A stretch of DNA of 64,000 bases from Ketobacter sp. (GTDB taxonomy: Bacteria; Pseudomonadota; Gammaproteobacteria; Pseudomonadales; Ketobacteraceae). The translations under genes were made by a program, and so were the position numbers. Below the pieces are notes generated by a model, which was given only the letters and a program-made list of their open reading frames with translations, did no database searches and was not told where the DNA came from. The DNA is taken from positions 1-64,000 of the forward strand of contig NZ_RCHN01000028.1 of the NCBI RefSeq assembly GCF_003671495.1. Direction: 5' to 3'. Shown here in pieces: positions 36,082 through 43,920 of this stretch; within the stretch, counting starts at the first letter, position 1, and the number at the start of each line of letters is the position of its first letter.

Positions 36082-37161
36082 TCAGGCTTCGAACGCCATG
36101 CTTTCCTCTTCATCATGGGTGTACACCTTCACGCCGAACCGACGCCGGTATTCGCTCATGGTCAAACCGGTGTGACGCTTGAACAAACGTTGGAAGGAAC
36201 TCAGATCCTCGTAACCGGCTTCCCATACAATTTTGTTCACCGGCTCGGGGGTCAGCTGTAAGGAATGCATGACGGATTCAATGCGCACCCGCTGCACAAA
36301 CTGCATGGGGGTCATGCCCAGTTCCCGCTGGCAGGTTCGGTTCAGGGTCCGTTCCGACAGGGAGGTGGCACCGGCCAGATCCGAGAGCGTCAGGGCGTGG
36401 CGAAAATGCTGCGCCACATACTGTTTCATCATTTCCATTTTGGGGTGCTCATAACGCACGTCCAGCGCGCCGCGAAAATACACCGCCTGGCGCTCACCCT
36501 GGGTGTCCAGCAACAGCATACGGGACGTTTCCATGGCCACATCGCTGCCCAGGTGCCGCTGGATCAGTTGCTGCAGCAACATGGTGTAGATGTTGCCACC
36601 CCCGGCGGTGATGACTGCGCCGTGTTCCACCATGGATTCATCCACCCGCCATTGCACCTGTGGAAAGGCCTGCTGCGCCACCTGCTCGATGGCCCAGTGG
36701 GTGGTGGCCGGTACGCCCTGCAACAATCCCGCGTCCGCCAGCAGCAGGCTGCCGGTGCAGGTGGAAGCGATCTGGGCCCCATGGGCATGGACCTGCTGCA
36801 GCCAATCCGCCATGGGGCGACAGGCCTGAAGCCAGGCCTGCAAACTGCCCCCATCAATCACCGGCGGCGGCCCGGCCGGCACCAGCACCAGATCCACCTG
36901 ATCCGGTGCCGGCAACGCATTCACCTGCTCCACCCTGGCCCCGGAGAAGGACTGGGTGCCCAGCGCATCCAGGCCCACCAGCTGGGCACGGAAGTGCTTT
37001 TTGCGCACACCAAACTGCGAGGCACAGTAGTTGGCCACCATCAGGCTTTCCTGCATGGCAAACACACAGGACAACAAACCCATGGGGAAGGTAAGAATGG
37101 CGACCCGGATGTCGTTGCTGTGCTGATCGCCGTCGGTTCTTGTGTCCATTTTGCCTGTCAT
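36082..37161 (-). CDS. GlxA-type AraC regulator with DJ-1/PfpI domain
   Basis: This 359-residue protein has an N-terminal DJ-1/PfpI (glutaminase-like) domain (about 18-200; [39 protein letters not shown] with the elbow Cys), then an AraC HTH (245-345: [19 protein letters not shown] and [20 protein letters not shown]). Such GlxA-family regulators sense amines, carnitine, glycine betaine or similar ligands and control their catabolism. No catabolic operon adjoins it here. It sits directly upstream of arfB. Confidence 0.92.
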   Translation of the reverse strand: MTGKMDTRTDGDQHSNDIRVAILTFPMGLLSCVFAMQESLMVANYCASQFGVRKKHFRAQLVGLDALGTQSFSGARVEQVNALPAPDQVDLVLVPAGPPPVIDGGSLQAWLQACRPMADWLQQVHAHGAQIASTCTGSLLLADAGLLQGVPATTHWAIEQVAQQAFPQVQWRVDESMVEHGAVITAGGGNIYTMLLQQLIQRHLGSDVAMETSRMLLLDTQGERQAVYFRGALDVRYEHPKMEMMKQYVAQHFRHALTLSDLAGATSLSERTLNRTCQRELGMTPMQFVQRVRIESVMHSLQLTPEPVNKIVWEAGYEDLSSFQRLFKRHTGLTMSEYRRRFGVKVYTHDEEESMAFEA

Positions 37162-37324
37162 CTTGTCAATCCTGCCAATTCAGAAGCGGATGAGGTGAGC
37201 TTAGCCTAGCACTGTCGACCAAGACAACCGGGCAAACGCCATTATTCGCCAAATTTTATTTTGAGTGTGCTGTGAACACTTGAAAGGATTTCACTCAGCC
37301 TGAAAAAGGCAACAGGAGGACACC

Positions 37325-37483
37325 ATGGGATACGTATTTGTCATTTTCGGATCACTGATCGCACTGAATTTCGGTTTCGGCGTCAAGATGTCGGACGCCA
37401 CGTACTCCACCTGGGATGCAGAATCCAGGGTGGAAGTGGAGGCGGTGGAAACACCTTCTGTAGAGGGTGGTAAAGAGCAGTGA
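37325..37483 (+). CDS. 52-residue small membrane protein
   Basis: An ATG at 37325 with a strong AGGAGG (ten bases upstream) opens a 52-residue frame, MGYVFVIFGSLIALNFGFG then an acidic tail ending VEGGKEQ. The first 20 residues form one membrane helix, and the last 25 are strongly acidic. The good ribosome site, a sensible topology and a hairpin after the stop all suggest a real gene. It faces the GlxA-type regulator divergently. No family is known to me. Confidence 0.62.
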   Translation: MGYVFVIFGSLIALNFGFGVKMSDATYSTWDAESRVEVEAVETPSVEGGKEQ

Positions 37484-37517
37484 TGCCGCTTGAGTGTTAC
37501 TAACAAGTACGCTTTGA

Positions 37518-37544
37518 AACGTGGGCTGAAGGCCGGCCCACGTT
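37518..37544. terminator. Inverted repeat between convergent genes
   Basis: AACGTGGGC (37518-37526) pairs with GCCCACGTT (37536-37544). It lies between the end of the 52-residue gene and the convergent nucleotidyltransferase gene, where a two-way terminator is expected, though T-runs are short. Confidence 0.5.
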
Positions 37545-37560
37545 GTTCAAGGTGACCAGT

Positions 37561-38385
37561 TCAACGTGCCCGGCCCGAGCCAACCGCTTCCCGAAACACC
37601 GCATTCAACTGCTCATACACAGCCTGCTTGTGCTCTGAATCCGGTCGCCCCTGACCGGAAAACGCCGTACCGTGGCGATTCAATTCCGCTTCCACAAAGT
37701 CATTGATCTCGGGAACACGAGCCCCCATTCCCAGCTCGGCTGTATTGCGTTTCAGCTCCAGCAGGCGATTGATGCTGGGAACCAGATGCGCAGGGGCAAC
37801 GGCGTCCATCAAGCGCGCAAATTCCACCGGGGGAACCCCTTTGCCGGCCTCAATGTGTCGAATGGCCAACAGCGGGCGTAACACATAAAAATATTTTTTC
37901 AGTTTCACTTGTTCCTGAAACAGATATTCCCGTGCATTACCCCGCGCCATGTGACTGTAGTGATAACAAAGCGCCGTGGGATTCATCACCACCGGCGCCA
38001 ACCGTCGCAAGGATTGCGCCGTGGTTCCGGATTCAATGTACTGCACCGGACTGTTCAGCCATTCCAGCAGGGCGCCATTGGTGCGTGTCAGCAGGTAGAG
38101 CGCTTTACGCAGATCCCAGCCACCACAGTCGATCTCGTCCACAATCGGGTATTCGATCACGTCCCGTTTACGCTCAACATCAAATGACAAATACCATTCC
38201 GGTTTGCGCACGTAAATAAAGCGCACATCGTAATCGGAATCGGGAGAAGCGAAGCCCCAGGCCCGACTGCCGGATTCACAGGCGTAAAGAATGCGAACGT
38301 CATGTTCCAACTCAGCGGCACGCAGGCGGGTAATGATCTCCTGGCGTACCTCTTCTTGAATGATGTTGTCCTGAAGACTGGTCAC
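37561..38385 (-). CDS. Nucleotidyltransferase-domain protein (RlaP/COG3541-like)
   Basis: This 274-residue protein starts at GTG 38385 behind a strong GGGGAGGAG. It has the polymerase-beta-type fingerprint CESGSRAWGFASPDSDYDVRF (split here: GSRAWG and SDYDVRF) at about 38-58, where Gly-Ser and the two Asp bind nucleotide and metal. The rest resembles predicted nucleotidyltransferases linked to RNA ligases (RlaP type), but no ligase is nearby. Target unknown. Confidence 0.85.
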   Translation of the reverse strand: MTSLQDNIIQEEVRQEIITRLRAAELEHDVRILYACESGSRAWGFASPDSDYDVRFIYVRKPEWYLSFDVERKRDVIEYPIVDEIDCGGWDLRKALYLLTRTNGALLEWLNSPVQYIESGTTAQSLRRLAPVVMNPTALCYHYSHMARGNAREYLFQEQVKLKKYFYVLRPLLAIRHIEAGKGVPPVEFARLMDAVAPAHLVPSINRLLELKRNTAELGMGARVPEINDFVEAELNRHGTAFSGQGRPDSEHKQAVYEQLNAVFREAVGSGRAR

Positions 38386-38599
38386 TGGCTCCTCCCCAAA
38401 ATCTTAATACTGTACGCCGCTCACTCCGGGGCGCAAGTAATCAGCATGAATTAACCTGTTAATAAAACTGCACCCGGCACGGCACCTTGCCAGACATGAC
38501 TCCTCATTTGCCGAAAGTAACATGGCTCCTGCGGTTGGTTCTGGTGTTTCATATCCATCCCACTCAATGCTTTACACACAAACGACAGGAAGGAACCGC

Positions 38600-39409
38600 A
38601 TGAACACATTAAAAGCCTGGATCGGAGGCAGCCTGCTGGCCTGTGCCGCCGTCACCTCGATGAACGCCAGCGCCGGCATTTACGATTACGAAGGCACCTA
38701 TCAGATGGACTGCAACAACGCCACCCGCACCATCGGAGTAGCCTTCGCTTACGGCGAGATCGCCCCCACTCAAGGCGCCGTGCTGTTGAATGACGCCGAC
38801 AGCCATGGTCACGAATTCACAGTGGAATTCGATACCTGCGACGACTTCACCTTCGACGACATCGACGCCGCCAAAGTTCAGGAGCTTTACGCCAAGGCCA
38901 GAGCCAAATGCATCGAGACGGACATGCCCATCGGTGGCATTGTGAAAGAGGCCGTCTGCAGCATCGCGGCCGGTGAGGTGCGAAACAGCCTGGAAGATTC
39001 CGTATTCCCCGACCCACAAACCTATATCGGAAACTATGTCACCAACGCCATCAACCTGGACGTGAGCTGTGCCCTGGTGTTCTTCTCCTGGTGTCTGCAG
39101 TATGGCACCGACACCACCTACAGCTTTGATTCCGGGAATTCCCTGTACTACCACGCCTACATCAATAATGCCGGTAAATGGATGGAGAATTTCGCGCTGA
39201 ACAACGTACTCCAACAACCTTCCCTGCCCTGTGTGAGCCTGCAGCAAGCGGTGTTGAATGGGGATGCGGCCGCGGCCGGTACGGTGGTGACCTCCACGAA
39301 CCTGCTGGATGGACACACCTGTTTGATCCCCAACCCGTTTGACCCGAGTGAAATGATTACCATGGTGCTGGGAATGAACGTGGGAATCCGTCAGTCCGGC
39401 GCGGAATAA
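38600..39409 (+). CDS. Secreted hypothetical protein, cysteine-rich
   Basis: This 269-residue protein begins with a signal peptide (MNTLKAWIGGSLLACAAVTS, cleaved near NASAG). Several Cys pairs appear (MDCNNA, DTCDD, KCIET, AVCSIA, VSCALVFFSWC, PCVSL, HTCLIP), suggesting disulfides in the periplasm or outside. The chain is acidic, with no family I recognise. The start is chosen because AGGAAGGAA lies just before; an in-frame start 78 bases earlier would bury the signal peptide. It stands alone, with a two-way terminator after it. Confidence 0.72.
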   Translation: MNTLKAWIGGSLLACAAVTSMNASAGIYDYEGTYQMDCNNATRTIGVAFAYGEIAPTQGAVLLNDADSHGHEFTVEFDTCDDFTFDDIDAAKVQELYAKARAKCIETDMPIGGIVKEAVCSIAAGEVRNSLEDSVFPDPQTYIGNYVTNAINLDVSCALVFFSWCLQYGTDTTYSFDSGNSLYYHAYINNAGKWMENFALNNVLQQPSLPCVSLQQAVLNGDAAAAGTVVTSTNLLDGHTCLIPNPFDPSEMITMVLGMNVGIRQSGAE

Positions 39410-39428
39410 CGCTTCCGCTGAGTCAATG

Positions 39429-39464
39429 AAAGCAGGGCGGCGTGCCAAGGCTCAGCCCTGCTTT
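39429..39464. terminator. Bidirectional terminator
   Basis: AAAGCAGGGC (39429-39438) and GCCCTGCTTT (39455-39464) form a perfect 10-bp stem with A/T ends on both sides, between the convergent secreted-protein gene and the 192-residue gene. Confidence 0.8.
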
Positions 39465-39485
39465 CCGGTGGTTCACAATCGAGGA

Positions 39486-40064
39486 TCAGGCCAGTCCCAG
39501 GGCCACCGCCAGACCTTTGTTGTCCTTGGTGGGGATGGTGGAACAGGTGCGCAGATCCTCCTTCTTCAGGTTGGGAATCCAGAACTGATAGGCTTCGATG
39601 CCACCGAGCACTTCAGGTACATAGTGGCCTTTTTCCTGAATTTTGATTTTCGCCTCAATGTTCTTGATCATCTGTTCCACCCGCTTGCCCTTCTCGGCAG
39701 GACTGTAGGCCGGTTGCGGCTCGAACTGGCCCCATACCGCTTCCACCTCCTTGGTCAACGAGATTTCCTGGTAGTTATCCAACCCATTCCAGTCCACCCG
39801 CACCGCCGACGCAAACCGCACCATGGCCTCAAAACTGATGCCATTCAGCTCGGCCTCTTTGTAGCGGCCCACCGCACCCAGCTTGTCCTCCCGAAACGGC
39901 CGTACCGGCGACCACCAGGGTGACACACTGTTTCCTCTGGCTTCATTCACAATGGGGTATTGAGACAATTTATACAGCCCTGTGCCTGCGGGAATCGTAA
40001 TGATCTCGAACTGCCCGCCTTTAAACGCTTCTTTCACATAATCCGGAATATCAGACTTATTCAT
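39486..40064 (-). CDS. Hypothetical protein of 192 residues
   Basis: The protein has no signal peptide or membrane helix. It opens MNKSDIPDYVKEAFKGGQ and includes ITIPAGTGLYKLSQYP, NSVSPWWSP and repeated aromatic-rich pieces. The early GLYKLSQ...SPWWSP spacing is faintly like ADP-ribosyltransferase-type or RES folds, where an Arg/Tyr and a Ser are set at such distances, but that is weak and I do not assign it. AAGGG precedes its ATG. It is cytoplasmic as far as can be seen, with no clear operon. Confidence 0.68.
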   Translation of the reverse strand: MNKSDIPDYVKEAFKGGQFEIITIPAGTGLYKLSQYPIVNEARGNSVSPWWSPVRPFREDKLGAVGRYKEAELNGISFEAMVRFASAVRVDWNGLDNYQEISLTKEVEAVWGQFEPQPAYSPAEKGKRVEQMIKNIEAKIKIQEKGHYVPEVLGGIEAYQFWIPNLKKEDLRTCSTIPTKDNKGLAVALGLA

Positions 40065-40147
40065 CGCAAACCCTTATGAGGCCACTGCGCCGTTGCAGAT
40101 GACTGGTTAAAAAGTGAAGGTTCCGGATGAATAGTAGACGTCCGAAA

Positions 40148-40178
40148 CGGGTTAGTCATCATACCAAAGACTAACCCG
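40148..40178 (-). terminator. Hairpin after the small lipoprotein gene
   Basis: CGGGTTAGTC (40148-40157) and GACTAACCCG (40169-40178) form a perfect 10-bp stem after the stop of the minus-strand small lipoprotein gene; the minus-strand tail is GTTTCGG, so it is a modest terminator. Confidence 0.65.
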
Positions 40179-40191
40179 GTCGCAGTTTCCG

Positions 40192-40395
40192 CTATCGGGG
40201 CGGCTTGAGTCCCGCCAGCCCCTGCCCCGGCTTGGGGAGCTGAGCGCGGTCCGGCACCAGACCCGCCAGAGTCAGCGTGGGGGTTTCGGACAATTGCTTG
40301 TTTTCAGGCCCAGATCGACTACTGCTGCTGTCACCTCCGCAGCCAGTGAGTAAAAGCCCTGCACCCAAGAACAGTACTGGAAAATAGTATCGCAT
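40192..40395 (-). CDS. Small lipoprotein (67 residues)
   Basis: The ATG at 40395 lies behind GGGAGGG and gives a 67-residue protein with a clear lipobox, FLGAGLLLTGC (Cys19), followed by a Ser/Gly linker and a short Pro-rich end (PKPGQGLAGLKPPR). It begins 14 bases after the DUF1775 gene in the same direction, so the two are likely to be one unit. The frame extends upstream, but that part overlaps the neighbour and has no ribosome site. Confidence 0.72.
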   Translation of the reverse strand: MRYYFPVLFLGAGLLLTGCGGDSSSSRSGPENKQLSETPTLTLAGLVPDRAQLPKPGQGLAGLKPPR

Positions 40396-40408
40396 CGTCC
40401 CACCCTCC

Positions 40409-41149
40409 CTAATACTTAATCCAGAACACTTCACCGGGGTGAATCTGTTCCAAGGTGGATGCCTCTGCATCGTCCTCAATCAATTGCTGGGTCACCGGAT
40501 TGGGGCTGTAAGCCGCACTGCCTTTCCACACGATCTGGGCGTCTTTGAAAATACTCATATCGTGGAGGTGATCGGGAGCCGTGTATTGATTCCATCCGGG
40601 TGACCGTGGGGGATACACAAACAAACTGGGCGCGGGCTTTTCACCGGCATCTGCACCCCCGCTGCCCCCACCATGATCGTGACTGCTGTTGATACCCACC
40701 CAGGCGGCGGTGGATTCCACCCCTTGTGTGTCGCGACAAAATTGAGTAGTGGGAAAGTGGTAACGCACGAATTCAACTGCCGGTAATTTGGTGCGAAAGC
40801 TCACTTCATAGGTATGGGAGTCCGAATCCAAAAGCTCGGCTTCCGGCTTCTCCCAAATCAACCGGGTGGGCAGCCCGGTATCCGCCTCGGCTTCAATGGT
40901 GGCATAACCGAGAGGGCCCAATACTGCGCGAACAGGCGGAAATCCAGCGGGCAACACCACTTCTACCCGATAGCTATCGGCCCCTTCGCATCCGTGCGGC
41001 ACCGACAGGTCCACCTGATAATAGCCGTTGGCATAAGCCGTGCCCGAGGTCACCGAAACATGGGCATGGGTCAATTGGATGCAACCCAGTAACAAAATCG
41101 TTCCCATCAACGCCTGCAACTGCGCAACCTGTGTCCTGTTCAAATTCAT
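40409..41149 (-). CDS. YcnI-like DUF1775 protein, probable copper binder
   Basis: This 246-residue exported protein has a signal peptide ending in THA, giving a mature N-terminus HVSVTSGTAYANGYYQVDL, then VPHGCEGADSYRVEV. The N-terminal His and the HGCEG segment are the DUF1775/YcnI features, where the His coordinates copper(II). It ends without the C-terminal membrane anchor of Bacillus YcnI. A second domain-like part (about 150-246) includes a DHGGGSGG linker. It may sit with the small lipoprotein in a copper-handling pair; no CopC/CopD or Sco gene is adjacent. Confidence 0.88.
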   Translation of the reverse strand: MNLNRTQVAQLQALMGTILLLGCIQLTHAHVSVTSGTAYANGYYQVDLSVPHGCEGADSYRVEVVLPAGFPPVRAVLGPLGYATIEAEADTGLPTRLIWEKPEAELLDSDSHTYEVSFRTKLPAVEFVRYHFPTTQFCRDTQGVESTAAWVGINSSHDHGGGSGGADAGEKPAPSLFVYPPRSPGWNQYTAPDHLHDMSIFKDAQIVWKGSAAYSPNPVTQQLIEDDAEASTLEQIHPGEVFWIKY

Positions 41150-41282
41150 GTGCACTTCCTTTTGTTTATTGATTATAAGGAACGAAACGATACACAGGAT
41201 GAGGTCAGTGCGGGATGCGACAAATTGCCTCAGGGCTGACCCGTGAACAATGTGAACAAATCATGACGCCAACGTGATACCC

Positions 41283-41311
41283 CTGTAATCGTTTTTACCA
41301 CCCGCTGTAAC
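41283..41311 (+). promoter_or_regulatory. Degenerate Pho-box-like repeats ahead of the PhoX gene
   Basis: CTGTAAT (41283) and CTGTAAC (41305) are 22 bases apart, i.e. two Pho-box periods of 11, with a poor middle unit (TTTACCA). They precede a PhoX-type phosphatase, whose relatives are induced by phosphate limitation. The match to CTGTCAT is incomplete, so the call is tentative. Confidence 0.3.
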
Positions 41312-41417
41312 CTGCCTTTGCTACCGTTCGTTCCCGCAAAACCCCAGAGAGTCCATCTCCACCCTGAAACTCATCTTTATCAGTAGACAACAATAATTGC
41401 GATCCACGGAGAAACGC

Positions 41418-43016
41418 ATGTCTTCAACTATCAATCGCCGTAAGTTCATTCAACTGTCCAGCGTCGCCGCAGCCGGCACCATGGTTGCGCCACTGGGCCT
41501 GTTGAACTCTCGCATGGCCGAGGCGGCCGCAAGCTGCAACCTGGCCAGCTTTGCCGTCAATGGCTTCGGTCCGATCAATCCAACGTTGCCCGAAAACACC
41601 CTGATGCTGGCCTCCCATCCCCGCGGGGACCTGTCCAACACGCCGCTGTTGCGGTTGCCGCAAGGTTTCCGTTACAGCGCCGTCAGCATCGTCGGCACAC
41701 CCATGAGTGATGGCGTGCTGACCCCGGGCGACCACGACGGTATGGCCTGTTTTCAGGGCCGTCGCGGTGATGTGATCCTGGTGCGCAACCACGAGCTGAG
41801 CCCCACCGAAAACAAATACGGCAACAACCTGGGATGCCTGGCCCCGAACGGCAAACAGTACGACCCGTTCACCGGCAGCGCGGCCGGTCTGGGTGGCGGT
41901 GGCACCTCCACCGTGGTCATCAACCGTCACGGCCAGGTCACCCAGGATTACATCTCCCTGGGCGGCACCATCCGTAACTGTGCCGGTGGTCCAACCCCCT
42001 GGAACTCCTGGATCAGCTGTGAAGAAGACACCAGCCTGCCGGGCAGCACCAACACCAAGAAACACGGCTACTGCTTTGAAGTGCCCTCTCAGCTGGGCGA
42101 AGCCGTTGACCCGATCCCCCTCACCGCCATGGGCCGTTGCAATCACGAAGCCGTATCCGTGGATTCCAAAGACGGTTATGTGTACCTGACGGAAGACCGC
42201 GGCGACAGCTGCTACTACCGCTATGTGCCCCGTAAGAAATCACATTGCTTTGGCAACCTGCAGGATAACGACGGCGACCTGTACGCCATGGTGATTGAAG
42301 CCGGTCAGGTGGCACACTGCGACGGCGTATCTCAGGTGCCGGTGGCCAACTATCATAACGCCGATCTGGTGGATACCCGCGGTGTGCGCCGTGGTGCGCC
42401 CGCCAGCATGCTGCCGTTCCTGGGTCAGCCCTTGAAAGTGCGCTGGGTCAAACTGGAGGACGTTGATCCCGAGCAGGACACATTGCGCCAGGAAGCCCAA
42501 GCCAAAGGCGCTGCGGTGTTCTACCGCGGTGAAGGTGCCTGGTTCCATCAGGGTAAACACTACTTCGTGTGCTCCGGTGCCGGTGAAGCGGGAGAAGGGC
42601 AGGTGTACTGCTACGATCCCAAGCGCGAAACCATCACCCTGATCGTGGAATCCACCGACGAAAACCTGCTGGATGGCCCGGACAACATGACCGTGGCCCG
42701 CGATGGCACCCTCTATCTGTGTGAGGATGGCAGCGGTGGCAGCGAAGGCGACGCCAACTACAGCCAGTACGTGGTGGGTGTGGACGCCAGCGGCGGCCTG
42801 TTCCAGTTCGCCCACAACATCATTCCGGGCGACACCAGCGAATTCGCCGGTGCCTGTTTCTCCCCGGATGGGCGCTTTATGTTTGTGAACAACCAGGGCA
42901 TGGGCATCACCTACTGCATCTGGCGCGAGGATCACCGTCCGATTTATCTGGAAACCGGCTATTCCCGCCGACCCGGACACGGTCGCGGTCGTGGTCGTGG
43001 TCGCAACTGGTTCTGA
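41418..43016 (+). CDS. phoX: PhoX-family (DUF839) phosphatase, Tat-exported
   Basis: This 532-residue protein has a Tat signal: INRRKFIQL, then AAAGTMVAPLG. The chain carries PhoX features: DHDGMACF, ILVRNHELSP, WNSWISCEEDTS, GRCNHEAVS and GLDGPDNMT-like LLDGPDNMTV, matching the DUF839/PhoX beta-propeller that binds iron and calcium at its active site. The folded enzyme is exported through Tat and hydrolyses phosphoesters. It ends with a run of (RG)n, HGRGRGRGRNWF, absent from the usual family. The ATG at 41418 has GGAGA before it. Confidence 0.83.
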   Translation: MSSTINRRKFIQLSSVAAAGTMVAPLGLLNSRMAEAAASCNLASFAVNGFGPINPTLPENTLMLASHPRGDLSNTPLLRLPQGFRYSAVSIVGTPMSDGVLTPGDHDGMACFQGRRGDVILVRNHELSPTENKYGNNLGCLAPNGKQYDPFTGSAAGLGGGGTSTVVINRHGQVTQDYISLGGTIRNCAGGPTPWNSWISCEEDTSLPGSTNTKKHGYCFEVPSQLGEAVDPIPLTAMGRCNHEAVSVDSKDGYVYLTEDRGDSCYYRYVPRKKSHCFGNLQDNDGDLYAMVIEAGQVAHCDGVSQVPVANYHNADLVDTRGVRRGAPASMLPFLGQPLKVRWVKLEDVDPEQDTLRQEAQAKGAAVFYRGEGAWFHQGKHYFVCSGAGEAGEGQVYCYDPKRETITLIVESTDENLLDGPDNMTVARDGTLYLCEDGSGGSEGDANYSQYVVGVDASGGLFQFAHNIIPGDTSEFAGACFSPDGRFMFVNNQGMGITYCIWREDHRPIYLETGYSRRPGHGRGRGRGRNWF

Positions 43017-43039
43017 TCACGGGTGATAGAAGATAGAAG

Positions 43040-43073
43040 AGCCCGGCGCACGGTGAAGTTCGCCGGGCTTTTT
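43040..43073 (+). terminator. Rho-independent terminator after phoX
   Basis: AGCCCGGCG (43040-43048) pairs with CGCCGGGCT (43061-43069), followed by TTTT. A clear stop for the phoX transcript before the fumarate reductase operon. Confidence 0.9.
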
Positions 43074-43170
43074 ACTCTCCCATTGCCATCCTCATTGTCA
43101 TACAAGCAGCATGGATTTCCCCTCAAACTTGGATTATAAGTAAGTTTCCGGTGTACGGGGATTCAAGTCC

Positions 43171-43920
43171 ATGTCATCCATCCCATCCAATTCACGCTGG
43201 CCTGCCCGGCTGGATCTGCTGCAAAGTGCCAGCGGCCTGGCTCTGGCCCTGTTCATGTGGGTGCACATGTTCCTGGTGTCATCCATCCTGATCAGCAACG
43301 ATGCCATGTACGCGGTGGCCAAGCTGTTCGAAGGTTACTATGTCTTTGGCCGTTCATATCCGTGGCTGGTATCCGCAGCAGCGGCCGCTATCCTCGTCTT
43401 GATCATGCTGCACGCCGCCCTGGCCCTGCGCAAGTTTCCCCAAAGCACCCGTCAATATCAATTATTCCTGGGGCATAAGAACCGCATGCATCACCCGGAT
43501 ACCACCCTGTGGTGGTGGCAGGTGGTCACGGGGTTTCTGTTGTTCTTTCTGGCGCCCATGCATTTGTTCGGCATGTTTTCCCAACCGGATCAGATCGGAC
43601 CCTATGCCTCGTCCTACCGGGTGTACAGCACGCACTGGCCCCTGTATCTGATTCTGCTGTTTGCGGTGGAGTTGCACGGCGCCATCGGCCTGTATCGCCT
43701 GGCCATCAAATGGCTGAGTTTCCCCACCATGCCGGTGCCGGTGATGCGGAAGCGACTGAGTCTGTTGAAGTGGGGCATGAGTGCGTTCTTTATCATACTG
43801 GGGCTGTGCACTCTGCTGGCCTATTACCGATTGGGCAGCACCCTGCAGGATCAGCCGGGGGAGCGTTATCACCCGGTCACGCAATCCCAATGCCCCACCA
43901 ACAGCGAGGTGCTGTCATGA
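43171..43920 (+). CDS. frdC: Fumarate reductase/succinate dehydrogenase cytochrome b subunit
   Basis: This 249-residue membrane protein has about five helices with four His in the positions of di-heme quinone-reducing subunits: WVHMF (helix I), MLHAAL (II), MHLFGMF (IV) and ELHGAIGL (V). This is the Wolinella-type two-heme FrdC rather than the heme-less FrdCD pair. It anchors the flavoprotein and Fe-S subunits and exchanges electrons with the quinone pool. The stop overlaps the next start by ATGA, so translation is coupled. No other anchor gene exists in the operon. Confidence 0.92.
   Translation: MSSIPSNSRWPARLDLLQSASGLALALFMWVHMFLVSSILISNDAMYAVAKLFEGYYVFGRSYPWLVSAAAAAILVLIMLHAALALRKFPQSTRQYQLFLGHKNRMHHPDTTLWWWQVVTGFLLFFLAPMHLFGMFSQPDQIGPYASSYRVYSTHWPLYLILLFAVELHGAIGLYRLAIKWLSFPTMPVPVMRKRLSLLKWGMSAFFIILGLCTLLAYYRLGSTLQDQPGERYHPVTQSQCPTNSEVLS

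Noticed and set aside
38468..38490. A sigma-54-like string before the secreted Cys-rich gene (CCGGCACGGCACCTTGCC)
   Set aside because: The spacing between GG and GC is eleven, not ten, bases, so it is not a usable -24/-12 element.
43509..43916. In-frame upstream extension of the frdA frame
   Set aside because: It lies within frdC, which has conserved heme His residues; the ATG at 43917, coupled to frdC's stop, gives the normal flavoprotein start.
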